A stretch of DNA of 60,466 nucleotides from Comamonas odontotermitis. GTDB taxonomy: Bacteria > Pseudomonadota > Gammaproteobacteria > Burkholderiales > Burkholderiaceae_C. The stretch's first letter is position 1, and each line of letters starts with the position of its first letter. A program made the position numbers and the translations under genes. Location of the stretch: NCBI RefSeq assembly GCF_014207855.1, contig NZ_JACHKZ010000025.1, positions 1 to 60,466 of the forward strand. Reading direction: 5' to 3'. This document shows positions 35,733-45,135 of this stretch, one piece after another. The notes beneath the pieces were generated by a model that did no database searches, was not told the DNA's origin, and saw nothing but the letters and a program-made list of their open reading frames with translations.

Positions 35733-35780
35733 CTTTGAGGCGCTTGTCAATCAAGCAGAAATTGCTATAAAAATAAAAGC
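35733..35780. repeat. Dispersed palindromic repeat copy between convergent LysR and ttuD
   Basis: The minus strand reads TTTTATTTTTATAGCAATTT, CTGCTTGATTGAC, then AAGCGCCTCAAA. This is a good copy lying between two convergent gene ends, where it could also act as a terminator. Confidence 0.6.
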
Positions 35781-35782
35781 AA

Positions 35783-37117
35783 TCAAAGCACCAGAATCGC
35801 TCGAAAATCGTTGACGTTGGTATGCGTTGGCCCGGTAACCACCAGGTCATCCAGTACCTGGAAATAACCGTAGGCATCGTTGCGGTCCAGATGGTCGCTG
35901 ATACGCAGATTCTTGTCTGCTGCGCGTTGCAGGGTGTCTGGTGCCACGCGGGCGCCAGCATTGTCTTCCACACCATCGATGCCATCGGTATCGGCGGCCA
36001 GGGCCCAGACCCTTTCCTGGCCCTGCAGTGCTTGCGCCAGGCCCATGCAGAACTCTCCTGCGCGACCCCCGCGTCCCTTGGCCGCGCCGGGCTGGCGCGG
36101 GCGGATGGTCACCGTCGTCTCGCCACCCGAGAGAATGACGCAAGGCCTGGCAAACGGTGCGCCATGGCGGGCAACGGCGCGTGCCATGGCGGCATGTACC
36201 TTGCCTACTTCGCGCGATTCGCCTTCGATCTCGTCAGACAGTACATGCGCGGCGATACCAGCCGAGCGCGCAGCAGCGGCGGCGGCATCCAGCGATTGCT
36301 GGGGCGTGGCGATCAGGTGGACCTCGTGGCCCGCAAAGCGTGGATCGCCGGGTTTGGGGGTTTCCAGTGTCCCGTCTTCCAGCGCAGCGCGCACGGAGTC
36401 GGGGATGCTGATCTGGTAGCGGTTGAGGATGGCCAGCGCATCGGCACAGGTCGAAGCGTCCGGCACCGTGGGGCCGCTGGCGATGATCGAAGGATCGTCG
36501 CCAGGCACGTCGCTGATGGTCAGTGTCACCACCTTGGCCGGGTGGCAGGCCGCAGCAAGGCGCCCGCCCTTGATGCGCGAGAGGTGCTTGCGCACGCAGT
36601 TCATCTCGCTGATGGCGGCGCCGCTCTCCAAAAGCGCCTTGTTGATGCGCTGCTTTTCCTGCAGGTCAATGCCATCGGCGGGAAGTGTGAGCAGGGCCGA
36701 TCCGCCGCCCGAGATGAGGCACAGCACCAGATCGTCCGCCGTCAAGCCTTCGGTCAGCGCCAGTATGCGCTCGGCTGCAGCAAGGCCCGCCGCATCGGGC
36801 ACGGGGTGCGCGGCTTCCACCACCTCCAGGCGCTGTGGCAGCCCTTGGGGGCGCGGCGGAATGTGCTCGTAGCGCGTGACAACCAGGCCTGACAGCGGTG
36901 CATCGTGGGGCCACAATGCTTCGAGCGCCTGGGCCATGGAGCCGCCTGCCTTGCCTGCGCCCAGCACCACCGTGCGCCCTTTGGGTGGCTTTGGCAGGTG
37001 CTGCGCCATGGTGTGCAGGGGCTGTGCACGTTGCACGGCGGTGCGGTACAGGTCCAGAAGAAACTGCTGGGGATCGCGCCGGGGATCGGCCAGCACGGGG
37101 TGCGGTGCGTTGTTCAT
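35783..37117 (-). CDS. ttuD: Glycerate 2-kinase / hydroxypyruvate reductase family (MOFRL)
   Basis: A 444-residue protein of the TtuD/GckA family. The N-terminal DUF4147 part has V-V-L-G-A-G-K-A-G-G-S-M-A and C-L-I-S-G-G-G-S-A-L. The C-terminal MOFRL domain has I-L-S-G-G-E-T-T-V-T and A-A-D-T-D-G-I-D-G. Often annotated as hydroxypyruvate reductase from Agrobacterium TtuD, although characterised homologues phosphorylate glycerate to 2-phosphoglycerate. Either way it takes the glycerate made by GlxR into central metabolism, matching the neighbouring gcl operon. The ATG at 37117 follows GGAG by 10 bases. Upstream in-frame codons lie in a tandem repeat and are unlikely to be coding. Confidence 0.9.
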   Translation of the reverse strand: MNNAPHPVLADPRRDPQQFLLDLYRTAVQRAQPLHTMAQHLPKPPKGRTVVLGAGKAGGSMAQALEALWPHDAPLSGLVVTRYEHIPPRPQGLPQRLEVVEAAHPVPDAAGLAAAERILALTEGLTADDLVLCLISGGGSALLTLPADGIDLQEKQRINKALLESGAAISEMNCVRKHLSRIKGGRLAAACHPAKVVTLTISDVPGDDPSIIASGPTVPDASTCADALAILNRYQISIPDSVRAALEDGTLETPKPGDPRFAGHEVHLIATPQQSLDAAAAAARSAGIAAHVLSDEIEGESREVGKVHAAMARAVARHGAPFARPCVILSGGETTVTIRPRQPGAAKGRGGRAGEFCMGLAQALQGQERVWALAADTDGIDGVEDNAGARVAPDTLQRAADKNLRISDHLDRNDAYGYFQVLDDLVVTGPTHTNVNDFRAILVL

Positions 37118-37141
37118 GGTGTGGTGTCTCCGCTGCCTATT

Positions 37142-37171
37142 ATGAAAGCAGCCACCATGAAAGCAGCCACC
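37142..37171. repeat. Tandem 15-bp direct repeat
   Basis: Two exact adjacent copies of ATGAAAGCAGCCACC (37142-37156 and 37157-37171) upstream of ttuD. Probably a recent slippage duplication. Confidence 0.7.
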
Positions 37172-37233
37172 AGCCATGGGTGGAATATGCGTTATTCCTG
37201 CAAGGGCCTGCGCACGCCGCGCCGTGAGACCGA

Positions 37234-37791
37234 TCAGCCAAGCGGCGGTGTGCGGTTGCCCCAGTCGGTGTAGTACACGCCGTCCGTGCCTTTTCGGATG
37301 TAGGCATAGGCTGGGCCGGCGTGCGTATCTCCGTGGGCGTTGGCCTTGTCAGGAATGCGCCAGTAATACACCGTGCCATCCGGCTCAGGGTAATTGCCCA
37401 TGTATTCCAGATCCTGGGCCTGGACGGCATTGGTGTCCTGCAGAGTCTGACCCAGCTCCATGCGCACATAGCGCGGCAGCGAGCGCTCCTGTGCATCGCT
37501 CAGGCCTGTGTGTCCCAGCCAGGGAGCGCTTTCCTGGATCTGGGCTTCGTTCTGCAGCTGTTCCTGCTTGGTGCGGTATTCGCGGCGGAACTCCGGCGTC
37601 TTCATGTGCGCTGCAAGCGCGGGGTCTTCGTTGGCAGCCGGTGACGCAGGCGCAGCTGCCACCTGCGGCTGCGCAGGTGCGGATGCGGCGGGCGGGTCTT
37701 CGGGCGGCTGCTGGATGCAGGCTGCCAGCAAGGTACACAGCACGCTGGCGCTCAACACCCGGGTCGGGGCAAATCGTGAGGAGACGGACAT
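37234..37791 (-). CDS. Putative lipoprotein of unknown function
   Basis: A 185-residue protein. A signal peptide with lipobox L-A-A-C (Cys about 25) is followed by a Pro/Ala-rich linker with P-A-Q-P-Q-V-A type sequence. The C-terminal domain of about 120 residues ends in W-R-I-P-D-K-A-N-A-H-G...Y-A-Y-I-R-K-G-T-D-G-V-Y-Y-T-D-W-G. I do not recognise the family. The lipid anchor suggests a periplasm-facing membrane location. I chose the ATG at 37791; one at 37815 is also possible. It stands between ttuD and the LLM gene on the same strand with no clear partner. Confidence 0.7.
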   Translation of the reverse strand: MSVSSRFAPTRVLSASVLCTLLAACIQQPPEDPPAASAPAQPQVAAAPASPAANEDPALAAHMKTPEFRREYRTKQEQLQNEAQIQESAPWLGHTGLSDAQERSLPRYVRMELGQTLQDTNAVQAQDLEYMGNYPEPDGTVYYWRIPDKANAHGDTHAGPAYAYIRKGTDGVYYTDWGNRTPPLG

Positions 37792-37899
37792 GCCCCAAGC
37801 ATAGCGCGGCTTCATGCCGCTGCGGTGAGCTTTAGGTGAAAAAGCGCGCAGGCGCAAGGCAGATAAAACCGGGTTGCTATCAAAATAATGTATTAAACC

Positions 37900-38904
37900 C
37901 TAGGAGCGCACAGCCTGTGCCGCAATCTCCAGCGAGCGCAGCCGCAGCTCTGCGTCGTAGATGTCACTCACCAGCATCAGTTCGTCGGCACCGGTGGAGT
38001 CGGCCAACTGCCGCATGCGCTGTTGCACACGCTCAGGCCCGCCAATCGATGCAACGGCGAGAAAACCTTCGATGGCCTGACGTTCGGCATCGTTGAGGTT
38101 GTCCATGAAGCCTTCCACGGGGCGTGGCAGCAGGCCGCGCTGGCCCGTCAGGATGCCGAGCACGCGTTGGTAAGTACTGCTTGCCAGGTACTCCGCCTCG
38201 GCATCGGAGGGGGCGGCAATCACGGGCGCACCGACGATGACATAGGGCTTGGCGAGGGCTGCAGAAGGTTTGAACAGGTCGCGGTACAGCTGCACTGCCT
38301 GGTACAGCATGCGCGGCGCAAAATGCGATGCAAACGCATATGGCAGGCCCAGGTGTGCGGCCAGCTGGGCCGAAAACAGGCTTGAGCCCAGCAGCCAGAT
38401 CGGCACATGGGTGCCAGCGCCTGGCGTGGCGATGAGCTTTTGGCCCGGCTCTGCATCGGCCAGCAGGCGTTGCAGCTCCATGACATCGCGGGGAAAATCT
38501 TCTTCGCTCTCGACCCGGTCGCGGCGCAGCGCGCGCATGGTCATGCCATCGGTGCCGGGCGCGCGGCCCAGGCCCAGGTCGATGCGGCCCGGGTACAGCT
38601 CGGCCAGGGTTCCAAAGGCTTCGGCTACCACCAGCGGTGCATGGTTGGGCAACATGATGCCGCCCGAGCCCACGCGGATATGCTGCGTGGCACCGGCGAT
38701 ATGGCCAATCAGCACGGCGGTCGACGAGCTGGCAATGCCTGGCATGTTGTGGTGCTCTGCCAGCCAGTAGCGCGTAAAGCCGAGCGACTCGACGTGCTGC
38801 GCGGTGCGCACCGCCAGTTGCAGCGCCTGGGCGACCGTGCCGCCTTCGCGCACGGCCACCAGATCCAACATCGAAAGGGCGGGTCGTTTGTGTGTCTCAG
38901 TCAT
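37900..38904 (-). CDS. LLM class flavin-dependent oxidoreductase (luciferase-like)
   Basis: A 334-residue bacterial-luciferase-like protein of the MsnO8 type. The start [12 protein letters not shown], the [11 protein letters not shown] segment, [12 protein letters not shown], and [13 protein letters not shown] are all typical. It probably oxidises a small substrate with reduced flavin. Substrate unknown. Same strand as the thiolase upstream (65-base gap), so it may be the last gene of the fatty-acid operon or independent. Confidence 0.88.
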   Translation of the reverse strand: MTETHKRPALSMLDLVAVREGGTVAQALQLAVRTAQHVESLGFTRYWLAEHHNMPGIASSSTAVLIGHIAGATQHIRVGSGGIMLPNHAPLVVAEAFGTLAELYPGRIDLGLGRAPGTDGMTMRALRRDRVESEEDFPRDVMELQRLLADAEPGQKLIATPGAGTHVPIWLLGSSLFSAQLAAHLGLPYAFASHFAPRMLYQAVQLYRDLFKPSAALAKPYVIVGAPVIAAPSDAEAEYLASSTYQRVLGILTGQRGLLPRPVEGFMDNLNDAERQAIEGFLAVASIGGPERVQQRMRQLADSTGADELMLVSDIYDAELRLRSLEIAAQAVRS

Positions 38905-38969
38905 ACAGACATTCTTGCCTAGGCAAATATCCTTTGCAGACTGTGGATATCGGTGTGACGTACGGCCGC

Positions 38970-40157
38970 TTACACCCGTTCAAAAATGGCCGCGATACCC
39001 TGGCCACCGCCAATGCACATGGTCACCAGGGCGTAGCGGCCGCCGGTGCGATGCAGCTCATAGATCGCCTTGGTGGTGATGATGGCGCCGGTGGCGCCCA
39101 CCGGGTGGCCGAGTGAGATGCCCGATCCGTTGGGATTGACCTTGGAGGGGTCCAGCGCCAGCTCCTGAATTACCGCACAAGCCTGCGCGGCAAAGGCTTC
39201 GTTGGCCTCGACCACATCCATGTCGCCTACCGAGAGGCCGGTTCGCTGCATGAGCTTTTGCGTGGCAGGCACGGGGCCGATCCCCATGTAGGCAGGCTCC
39301 ACGCCTGCATGCGCCCAGCCCACCAGGCGCGCCAGCGGTTGGATGCCCAGCGCAGCCAACCGGTCGCCAGCCACCAGGGTGAGGGCAGCTGCGCCATCGT
39401 TGATGCCCGAGGCATTGCCTGCGGTCACCGTGCCGCCATCCTTTTTGAAGGCGGGCTTCATGCCTGCCAGCACTTCAGGGGTGGTGCTGCCACGCACATG
39501 CTCATCAGTGTCGAACACGGTGGTGCCCTTGCGCGTTTCCAGCCGCACGGGCGTGATCTGTTCCTTGAAATACCCTGCCGCAATGGCTGCAGCGGCGCGC
39601 TGCTGGCTTTGCGCGGCCAGCGCATCCTGCATGGTGCGGCTGATACGGTAGCGCTCGGCCACGTTTTCGGCGGTGATGCCCATGTGCATCTTCTGCCACG
39701 GATCGTGCAGGATTCCCAGCATGTAGTCGATGCTCCTTGCATCGCCCATGCGCTGGCCCCAGCGCGCAGCCTGGTCGAAATAGGGGCCCCGGCTCATGCT
39801 TTCACTGCCGCCCGCCACGGCCACATCGCAGTCGCCATAACCAATGGCCTGCGCTGCCGACACAATGGCCTGCAGGCCCGAGCCGCACAGGCGGTTCACG
39901 TTCATCGCGGGCGTCTCGATCGGGCAGCCCGCATCGATGGCGGCCACGCGCGCGAGGTAGGCATCCTTGGTGTCGGTGGGGATCACATTGCCCATCACTA
40001 CATGGCCGACCGCATCGGCGGCAATGCCCGCACGTTCGATGGCCGCCTTGACGGCGATGGTGGCCAACTGGCTGTTGGGCACATCTTTCAAGCTGCCGCC
40101 AAAGGTGCCGATGGCGGTACGGGCGCAGCTGGCGACGAATACATCACGGTGGGACAT
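38970..40157 (-). CDS. Acetyl-CoA C-acyltransferase (thiolase)
   Basis: A 395-residue thiolase with all catalytic residues: nucleophile Cys91 (NRLCGSG), His351 ([12 protein letters not shown]) and Cys381 (MCIGGGQG). It performs thiolytic cleavage of 3-ketoacyl-CoA, or the reverse condensation, in the cytoplasm. It follows the enoyl-CoA hydratase gene (36-base gap) and acyl-CoA ligase in one minus-strand run headed by a liv-type transporter, so it probably completes beta-oxidation of the imported acid. Length and motifs do not decide between acetoacetyl-CoA and long-chain preference. Confidence 0.92.
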   Translation of the reverse strand: MSHRDVFVASCARTAIGTFGGSLKDVPNSQLATIAVKAAIERAGIAADAVGHVVMGNVIPTDTKDAYLARVAAIDAGCPIETPAMNVNRLCGSGLQAIVSAAQAIGYGDCDVAVAGGSESMSRGPYFDQAARWGQRMGDARSIDYMLGILHDPWQKMHMGITAENVAERYRISRTMQDALAAQSQQRAAAAIAAGYFKEQITPVRLETRKGTTVFDTDEHVRGSTTPEVLAGMKPAFKKDGGTVTAGNASGINDGAAALTLVAGDRLAALGIQPLARLVGWAHAGVEPAYMGIGPVPATQKLMQRTGLSVGDMDVVEANEAFAAQACAVIQELALDPSKVNPNGSGISLGHPVGATGAIITTKAIYELHRTGGRYALVTMCIGGGQGIAAIFERV

Positions 40158-40193
40158 GGGAAGCTCCGAAGATAGGCAAATGGAAGGGATGGC

Positions 40194-40976
40194 TCAGGCG
40201 CCGATGAACTGTGGCTGGCGTCTGGCAAAAAAAGCGTTGATGCCTTCGGGCAGGTCATGCGTGCGGGTGCAATGCAAAAAGGCTTCGCCTTCAGCGTGCA
40301 GCTGCGTGGGCAGGTCGCGCTCGAAACCGCCGCGCATCAGGCGTCGCATTTGCGCATAGGCCTGCGTGGGGCCGCTTGCCAGTCGCTCTGCCAGTGCGGT
40401 GGTGGCGGCCTGCAATTCCGCAGCGGGCACCACGCGGTTGATGAGGCCCAGGCGCAGGGCTTCATCAGCGTCGAGGTTTTCGCCGAGCATGGCAATTTCC
40501 AGCGCGCGGCGCAGGCCCACGAGGCGCGGCAAGGTCCACGATGCACCAATGTCGCAGCTGGCGCCGATGTTGATGTAGGCCAGGTTCATGCGCGTGTCCT
40601 GTGCGGCCAGTACAAAATCGCACAGCATCATCAGCGATAGGCCAGCGCCAGCTACCGCACCATGCACCTGGGCAATGATGGGCGCGTGCAACTGGTGCAT
40701 CAGGGTGGCTGCCTCGATCAAGGGCTCCAGCAAATCCTTGGCACCCTGTGTGGGGTTGGCCTGCAGGGTGGCCAGGTCGCCGCCTGCGATGAACGCCTTG
40801 CCTGCGCCCTGCAGCACCAGGGCGCGCAGCCCCTGGTCGGCAGACAGCGTGCGCATCGCGGCGGCAAATTCCTGTGCCAGTTCCACGTTCAGTGCATTGA
40901 ATGCTTCAGGGCGGTTGAACTGCAGGGTGACGATGCCCCCCTGGCGCTGGATGATCAACGGCGCGGTGGATGTCAT
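40194..40976 (-). CDS. Enoyl-CoA hydratase/isomerase family protein
   Basis: A 260-residue crotonase-fold protein. The oxyanion-hole segments are F-I-A-G-G-D-L-A-T-L and H-G-A-V-A-G-A-G-L-S-L. The usual hydratase glutamates are not obvious (C-D-I-G-A-S-W-T-L-P-R-L-V-G follows), so isomerase or another crotonase reaction is possible. AGGAG lies 7 bases before the ATG at 40976. Between acyl-CoA ligase and thiolase genes. Confidence 0.9.
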   Translation of the reverse strand: MTSTAPLIIQRQGGIVTLQFNRPEAFNALNVELAQEFAAAMRTLSADQGLRALVLQGAGKAFIAGGDLATLQANPTQGAKDLLEPLIEAATLMHQLHAPIIAQVHGAVAGAGLSLMMLCDFVLAAQDTRMNLAYINIGASCDIGASWTLPRLVGLRRALEIAMLGENLDADEALRLGLINRVVPAAELQAATTALAERLASGPTQAYAQMRRLMRGGFERDLPTQLHAEGEAFLHCTRTHDLPEGINAFFARRQPQFIGA

Positions 40977-40989
40977 GTTTTGCTCCTGA

Positions 40990-41025
40990 ATCAATAGCTT
41001 GATGCGCTTGTGGGGTTTGCGCTGC
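40990..41025. repeat. Dispersed palindromic repeat copy between acyl-CoA ligase and hydratase genes
   Basis: AATCAATAGCTTGATGCGC, TTGTGGGGTTT, then GCGCTGCAGTC. A well-preserved copy in the short gap between two genes of the same operon. Confidence 0.55.
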
Positions 41026-41040
41026 AGTCATCCATGCTGA

Positions 41041-42864
41041 TTACTGGTACAGCGCCTCGATCTCTTGCGCATAGGTCTTGTAGATGCTGGCGCGGCGTAC
41101 CTTCATGGTGGCGGTCACTTCGCCATCGTCATGGTCCAGCTCCTTCTGCAAGAGGTGGAACCTGCGGATCTGCGAGACCTGGGCGAGCCGGTGGTTGCCG
41201 TGGCTGATTTCTGCATCGATCAGTGCGCGCACCTCTGGCGTATCGACCAGCGAACGGAAGTGGGTGAATGGCAGGCGCTGGGCCTCGGCCCATTTGCCGA
41301 CGGTCTCATAATCGATCTGCACCAGCGCTGCAACAAACTTGCGGCCTTCGGCCACGATGATGCATTCCTTGATGTAAGGACTGCCTTTCATGGTGTTCTC
41401 GATCTCGGACGGCGTCAGGTTCTTGCCGCCAGCGGTGATCATGATGTCCTTGAGGCGGTCGACGATCTGGAGCTGGCCTTGCACTTCGCGCACTACATCG
41501 CCCGTGTGCAGCCAGCCGTTCTGGATGGTCTGGGCGGTGGCTTCGGGGTTCTTGTAGTAGCCGGCAAACACCATCTCGCCCTTGATCTGCAGCTCTCCCT
41601 GGCTGCGGTCATCTGCCGTGCCAATCGGGCTCAGCCGGTACTCCACGCCTTGCGTAACGGGCCCTACGGTGCCAACCACGACCTGGTTCAGCGCATGGCC
41701 GGTGATCATGCCCGTCGATTCGGTGAGGCCATAGACCTCGATCAGCGGCACGCCCAGAACGCGAAAGTAACGCACCACATCGGGTGGAATGGGGGCGGCG
41801 CCGGTGAGCGCCACCTGGGCCTCACGCAGGCCGATGAAGTTCTGCAGGGCTCGGAAGACCAACCAGTAACTGGCGGCAAAGCGCAGCCGCTCGCCAGCAG
41901 TCCAGAGGCTGCGCGGCTTTTCGGCCAGCGGCGCGCAGGCTGCATAGGCCTTGGCGTACAGCGCCCTGCGCAGACGGCCAGTCTCCATCATCTTGATGGT
42001 GATGGCGGCGTGGAGCTTTTCCCAGATGCGCGGCACGCCCAGGAACATGCTGGGCGCGACCTCGCGCAGATCTTCCTGCACGGTACGGATGGATTCGCCG
42101 AAATTGACCTGCGATCCCAGATAGATGGGGCAGAAGGTGGTGAGCATCTGCTCCGCCACATGGCACAGCGGCAGATAGGACAGGTGTGTCGTTCGCATAT
42201 CGAGCTGCAGGCGCTCGATGATGCCGGGCGCCACGCCGCGCATGTTGCGCCATGAGATCATCGCTCCCTTGGGTTTGCCGGTGGAGCCCGAGGTGTAGAT
42301 CATCAGCCCGATGTCATCGAGCGTCTGCTGGGCCATGGCCTTGTCGATGATGTGGTACTGGCGGTTGGCGGCGCCGAGCTTCTCCACCTCGTCAAATGTG
42401 GTGATCAGCGCGCGCACCTCGGGGGCAAAGCTGCGCAGGCCCTTGGTTTCCATCACGATGATCTTTTTCAGCAGCGGCAGGTTGGGCAGTGCTTCCAGCA
42501 CCTTGTCCGTCTGCTCCTGGTCTTCGCAGACCATGACCTCGATATCGGCATGGCCAATCACGTAAGCCACTTCGGCTGTGGGGCTGGTGGGGTAGACGCC
42601 CACGGTGATGGCTCCGATCAGCCCAGCTCCCATCTGGGCCAGTACCCATTCGATGCGGTTCTCGGCAATCACGCCGACATGGCCGCGCTCTGTCATGCCC
42701 AGGGCGGCCAAGCCTAGTCCGAAGTGGCAGGCGCGCTCGTGGTACTGCGCCCAGCTGATGGGCTTCCAGATGCCAAAATCCTTTTGCCGGATGGCGATGC
42801 GCTGCGCATCGGTGCGCGCACGTTGGCGCAGCATCTGGGGCAGGGTGAGTTCAGGAAGATTCAT
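41041..42864 (-). CDS. Long-chain-type acyl-CoA ligase (AMP-forming)
   Basis: A 607-residue adenylate-forming enzyme. Motifs are Y-T-S-G-S-T-G-K-P-K-G (P-loop-like A3), Y-G-L-T-E-S (A5), L-H-T-G-D (A7) and D-R-L-K-D-I-M-I-T-A-G-G-K-N (A8 hinge). Length fits the long-chain acyl-CoA synthetase group. It activates a carboxylic acid to its CoA ester with ATP. It sits between the liv-type transporter and hydratase/thiolase genes, so it probably acts on the imported acid. The ATG at 42864 begins the homologous region. An ATG at 42873 is equally possible. Confidence 0.9.
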   Translation of the reverse strand: MNLPELTLPQMLRQRARTDAQRIAIRQKDFGIWKPISWAQYHERACHFGLGLAALGMTERGHVGVIAENRIEWVLAQMGAGLIGAITVGVYPTSPTAEVAYVIGHADIEVMVCEDQEQTDKVLEALPNLPLLKKIIVMETKGLRSFAPEVRALITTFDEVEKLGAANRQYHIIDKAMAQQTLDDIGLMIYTSGSTGKPKGAMISWRNMRGVAPGIIERLQLDMRTTHLSYLPLCHVAEQMLTTFCPIYLGSQVNFGESIRTVQEDLREVAPSMFLGVPRIWEKLHAAITIKMMETGRLRRALYAKAYAACAPLAEKPRSLWTAGERLRFAASYWLVFRALQNFIGLREAQVALTGAAPIPPDVVRYFRVLGVPLIEVYGLTESTGMITGHALNQVVVGTVGPVTQGVEYRLSPIGTADDRSQGELQIKGEMVFAGYYKNPEATAQTIQNGWLHTGDVVREVQGQLQIVDRLKDIMITAGGKNLTPSEIENTMKGSPYIKECIIVAEGRKFVAALVQIDYETVGKWAEAQRLPFTHFRSLVDTPEVRALIDAEISHGNHRLAQVSQIRRFHLLQKELDHDDGEVTATMKVRRASIYKTYAQEIEALYQ

Positions 42865-42916
42865 AGCGCTCATCCAGTACGCCATTCCCGGCGTACCCCT
42901 AAAAACTGGCGCGATC

Positions 42917-43030
42917 CAGGTGCGAGGCACCGAGGAGGCACCGCACTGCGCCAAGGATGTTGCCCTCCTGCCTGTACCGCTTTGCGATGCGAGAGTGGAG
43001 GGAAGGCGCGTAGCGCCCCAGGGGGGTGTT
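42917..43030. repeat. Comamonadaceae-type GC-rich intergenic repeat
   Basis: It includes GGTGCGAGGCACCGAGGAGG, then CCGCTTTGCGATGCGAGAG, and ends GGCGC-GTA-GCGCC (43005-43017) followed by CCAGGGGGG. I have seen sequences of this plan between genes of this family (memory, not searched). It fills the gap between livF and the acyl-CoA ligase and is related in style to 2731-2795. Confidence 0.5.
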
Positions 43031-43033
43031 CTT

Positions 43034-43882
43034 TCAAGACAGCCACCTTTTCCTGCGCTTGTAGTGTTTGATGTCCTTGAAGCTCTTTGCCTCACCGCCG
43101 CCGCCCATGCCCAGATAGAATTCGCGCACATCCGGGTCGCTGGCCAGGCGCTCGGCCGTGCCATCGATCACGATCTTTCCGTTTTCCATGATGTAGCCGC
43201 TGTGCGCCACGGCGAGCGCGACAGTGGCGTTCTGCTCCACCAACAGCATGGAGGTGCCGCGTTCGGCGTTGATACGGGCGATGATGCCGAAGATGTCCTC
43301 GGTCAGCTTGGGAGAGAGGCCGAGCGAGGGCTCGTCCAGCAAAATCAACTCGGGCTGTGCGATCAGCGCGCGGCCAATGGCCAGCATTTGCTGCTCGCCG
43401 CCCGACAGGTAGCCAGCCAGGCCTTTGCGCCGCTCATGCAGACGCGGAAAGTAGGTGTAGACCAGGTCAAAGTCCGGCTTTGCGGCTTGCTGGCGGCCAG
43501 AAAGCGCATAGGTGGACGCCACCAGGTTTTCTTCCACCGTCAGGTCTTCAAACACGCGGCGGCCTTCCATCACATGGCTCAAGCCCTGGCGTACCAGCTG
43601 CTGGGGCGCAATACCGGCGGTGCTGGCGCCGTTGAAGCGCACGGTGCCTGATTCAAGTGCGCCGTTTTCCAGCGCCAGCAGGCCCGATACGGCCTTGAGC
43701 GTGGTGCTCTTGCCGGCGCCGTTGCTCCCCAGCAGGGCCACGATCTGCCCACGCGGCACTGCCAGCGACAGGCCACGCAGAGCCTGCACCACCTTGTTGT
43801 AGATGACCTCGATGTTGTTCACTTCGAGGACATGGTCCGAGCCGGTTTCGGTCATGGTCATTGGCAGAACGTCACTGTACAT
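43034..43882 (-). CDS. livF: Branched-chain amino acid-type ABC transporter ATPase (LivF-like)
   Basis: A 282-residue ATPase with Walker A GSNGAGKST, signature LSGGEQQMLAIGRAL, Walker B LILLDEPSLGLSP and LLVEQN, the LivF pattern. It pairs with the LivG-like ATPase at 47064 and the two permeases to energise uptake. A C-terminal Lys/Arg-rich tail (K-H-Y-K-R-R-K-R) is longer than usual. The start at 43882 is uncertain; internal ATGs at 43861 and 43855 are possible. Confidence 0.92.
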   Translation of the reverse strand: MYSDVLPMTMTETGSDHVLEVNNIEVIYNKVVQALRGLSLAVPRGQIVALLGSNGAGKSTTLKAVSGLLALENGALESGTVRFNGASTAGIAPQQLVRQGLSHVMEGRRVFEDLTVEENLVASTYALSGRQQAAKPDFDLVYTYFPRLHERRKGLAGYLSGGEQQMLAIGRALIAQPELILLDEPSLGLSPKLTEDIFGIIARINAERGTSMLLVEQNATVALAVAHSGYIMENGKIVIDGTAERLASDPDVREFYLGMGGGGEAKSFKDIKHYKRRKRWLS

Positions 43883-43899
43883 GCGCGATCAGGGTGCGT

Positions 43900-45087
43900 T
43901 CACAACTTGATCCAATCGGAGGCCGCTACCATTTTTTGGGCCTTCATATCGGCCTGGTAGACGCGGCCGACCGGGATTGAGTTGCCACTGATGGTGATGG
44001 GCACGCCAATCAGGCCGCCGGTGTCGAAGTCCTTGAGGCTGTTGAGCGCAGCCTTCAGGTTGGAGCCTGACAGGGGTTTGCCGGCATCGAGGCAGCGTTT
44101 GGCGGATTCGAGAAACAGCATGGCCGCCAGAAAGCCCTGGATGTAGGCGGTGCTCTGGTATTCGGGCCGCATGGCGCGAATCTTCTCCAGCATCGGGGCC
44201 TTCTCTGTGTCGTAGTAGTAGCGGAAGGGCATGACACCCATGAAGCCGTCGGCAGCTTCGCCCATCTTCATGACGGTGGAGCTGTCCATCGTCCAGAAGG
44301 TGCCCATCCATTTGCTCTTCATGCCTTGCTGCTTGCCCTGGTTGATGAACTCCGGGATGGGCGCGAGGATGTAGCCGTGAAAGATGGTGTAGTCGGGCGC
44401 GGCGCGGCGCAGCTTGATGACTTCGGTGGAAACATCCACGCTGCCTGCGGGTGTCATGATTTTGATCGGCACCGACAGGCCGAGCTTTTTGGCAGCCGCC
44501 TCGCTGGCTTCGATCGGGTCACGTCCGAATTCCGAATCCGAATAGACGAAGGCGACCTTGGCCCCTGGCTTTTCCTTGGCGATGTGCTTGAGCAGTATGC
44601 CGAACATCTCGGTGTAATCCGGCCCGACCAGGAACTGGTTGGGGTACTTCTTGGGGTCGTTCAGCTCAGATGCGAACGAGGCACCCGCCATCAGGATCTG
44701 GCCATTGCGGTCCAGCTCGGGGTTGATGGTTTTGGCAAAGCCGGTGCTGTCGCCGTAATACAGATTGATCTTGTTCTGGCTTGTGAGCTTCTTGAAGGTG
44801 GCAACCGAGACATCGACCTTGTAGCCCGTGTCCTCGGGCACGTACCTGACCTTGCGGCCTTTGATGCCGCCTGCGTCGTTGATGATTTTCACGTAATCCT
44901 GCATGCCGGCATTGATGCCGACCCCGGCAAAGGCGAATACGCCGGTCATTGGAATCGAGCCGCCGATGACGATCTCATCGGCGCCTTGGGCCAGCACTGA
45001 CAGCGGCTGCGTGAGCGCCGCAAAGCCCGTCGCAGCGGCTCCCAGCATCAGATTGCGGCGCTTGAGAGAAATGTGTGGTTGCTCCAT
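43900..45087 (-). CDS. Liv-type ABC transporter substrate-binding protein
   Basis: A 395-residue periplasmic type I binding protein. The signal region L-K-R-R-N-L-M-L-G resembles a Tat or Sec leader. The mature start E-I-V-I-G-G-S-I-P-M-T-G is followed by G-Y-K-V-D-V-S-V-A-T-F-K-K-L and D-S-E-F-G-R-D-P. It feeds the membrane components at 45136-47067. Surrounding acyl-CoA genes suggest a carboxylic-acid rather than amino-acid ligand (inference). AGGAG lies 7 bases before the ATG at 45087. Confidence 0.9.
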   Translation of the reverse strand: MEQPHISLKRRNLMLGAAATGFAALTQPLSVLAQGADEIVIGGSIPMTGVFAFAGVGINAGMQDYVKIINDAGGIKGRKVRYVPEDTGYKVDVSVATFKKLTSQNKINLYYGDSTGFAKTINPELDRNGQILMAGASFASELNDPKKYPNQFLVGPDYTEMFGILLKHIAKEKPGAKVAFVYSDSEFGRDPIEASEAAAKKLGLSVPIKIMTPAGSVDVSTEVIKLRRAAPDYTIFHGYILAPIPEFINQGKQQGMKSKWMGTFWTMDSSTVMKMGEAADGFMGVMPFRYYYDTEKAPMLEKIRAMRPEYQSTAYIQGFLAAMLFLESAKRCLDAGKPLSGSNLKAALNSLKDFDTGGLIGVPITISGNSIPVGRVYQADMKAQKMVAASDWIKL

Positions 45088-45135
45088 GCTTGTCTCCTGT
45101 GATTCTGTTGAGAGGAAATCGGTGGCCCACACCAT

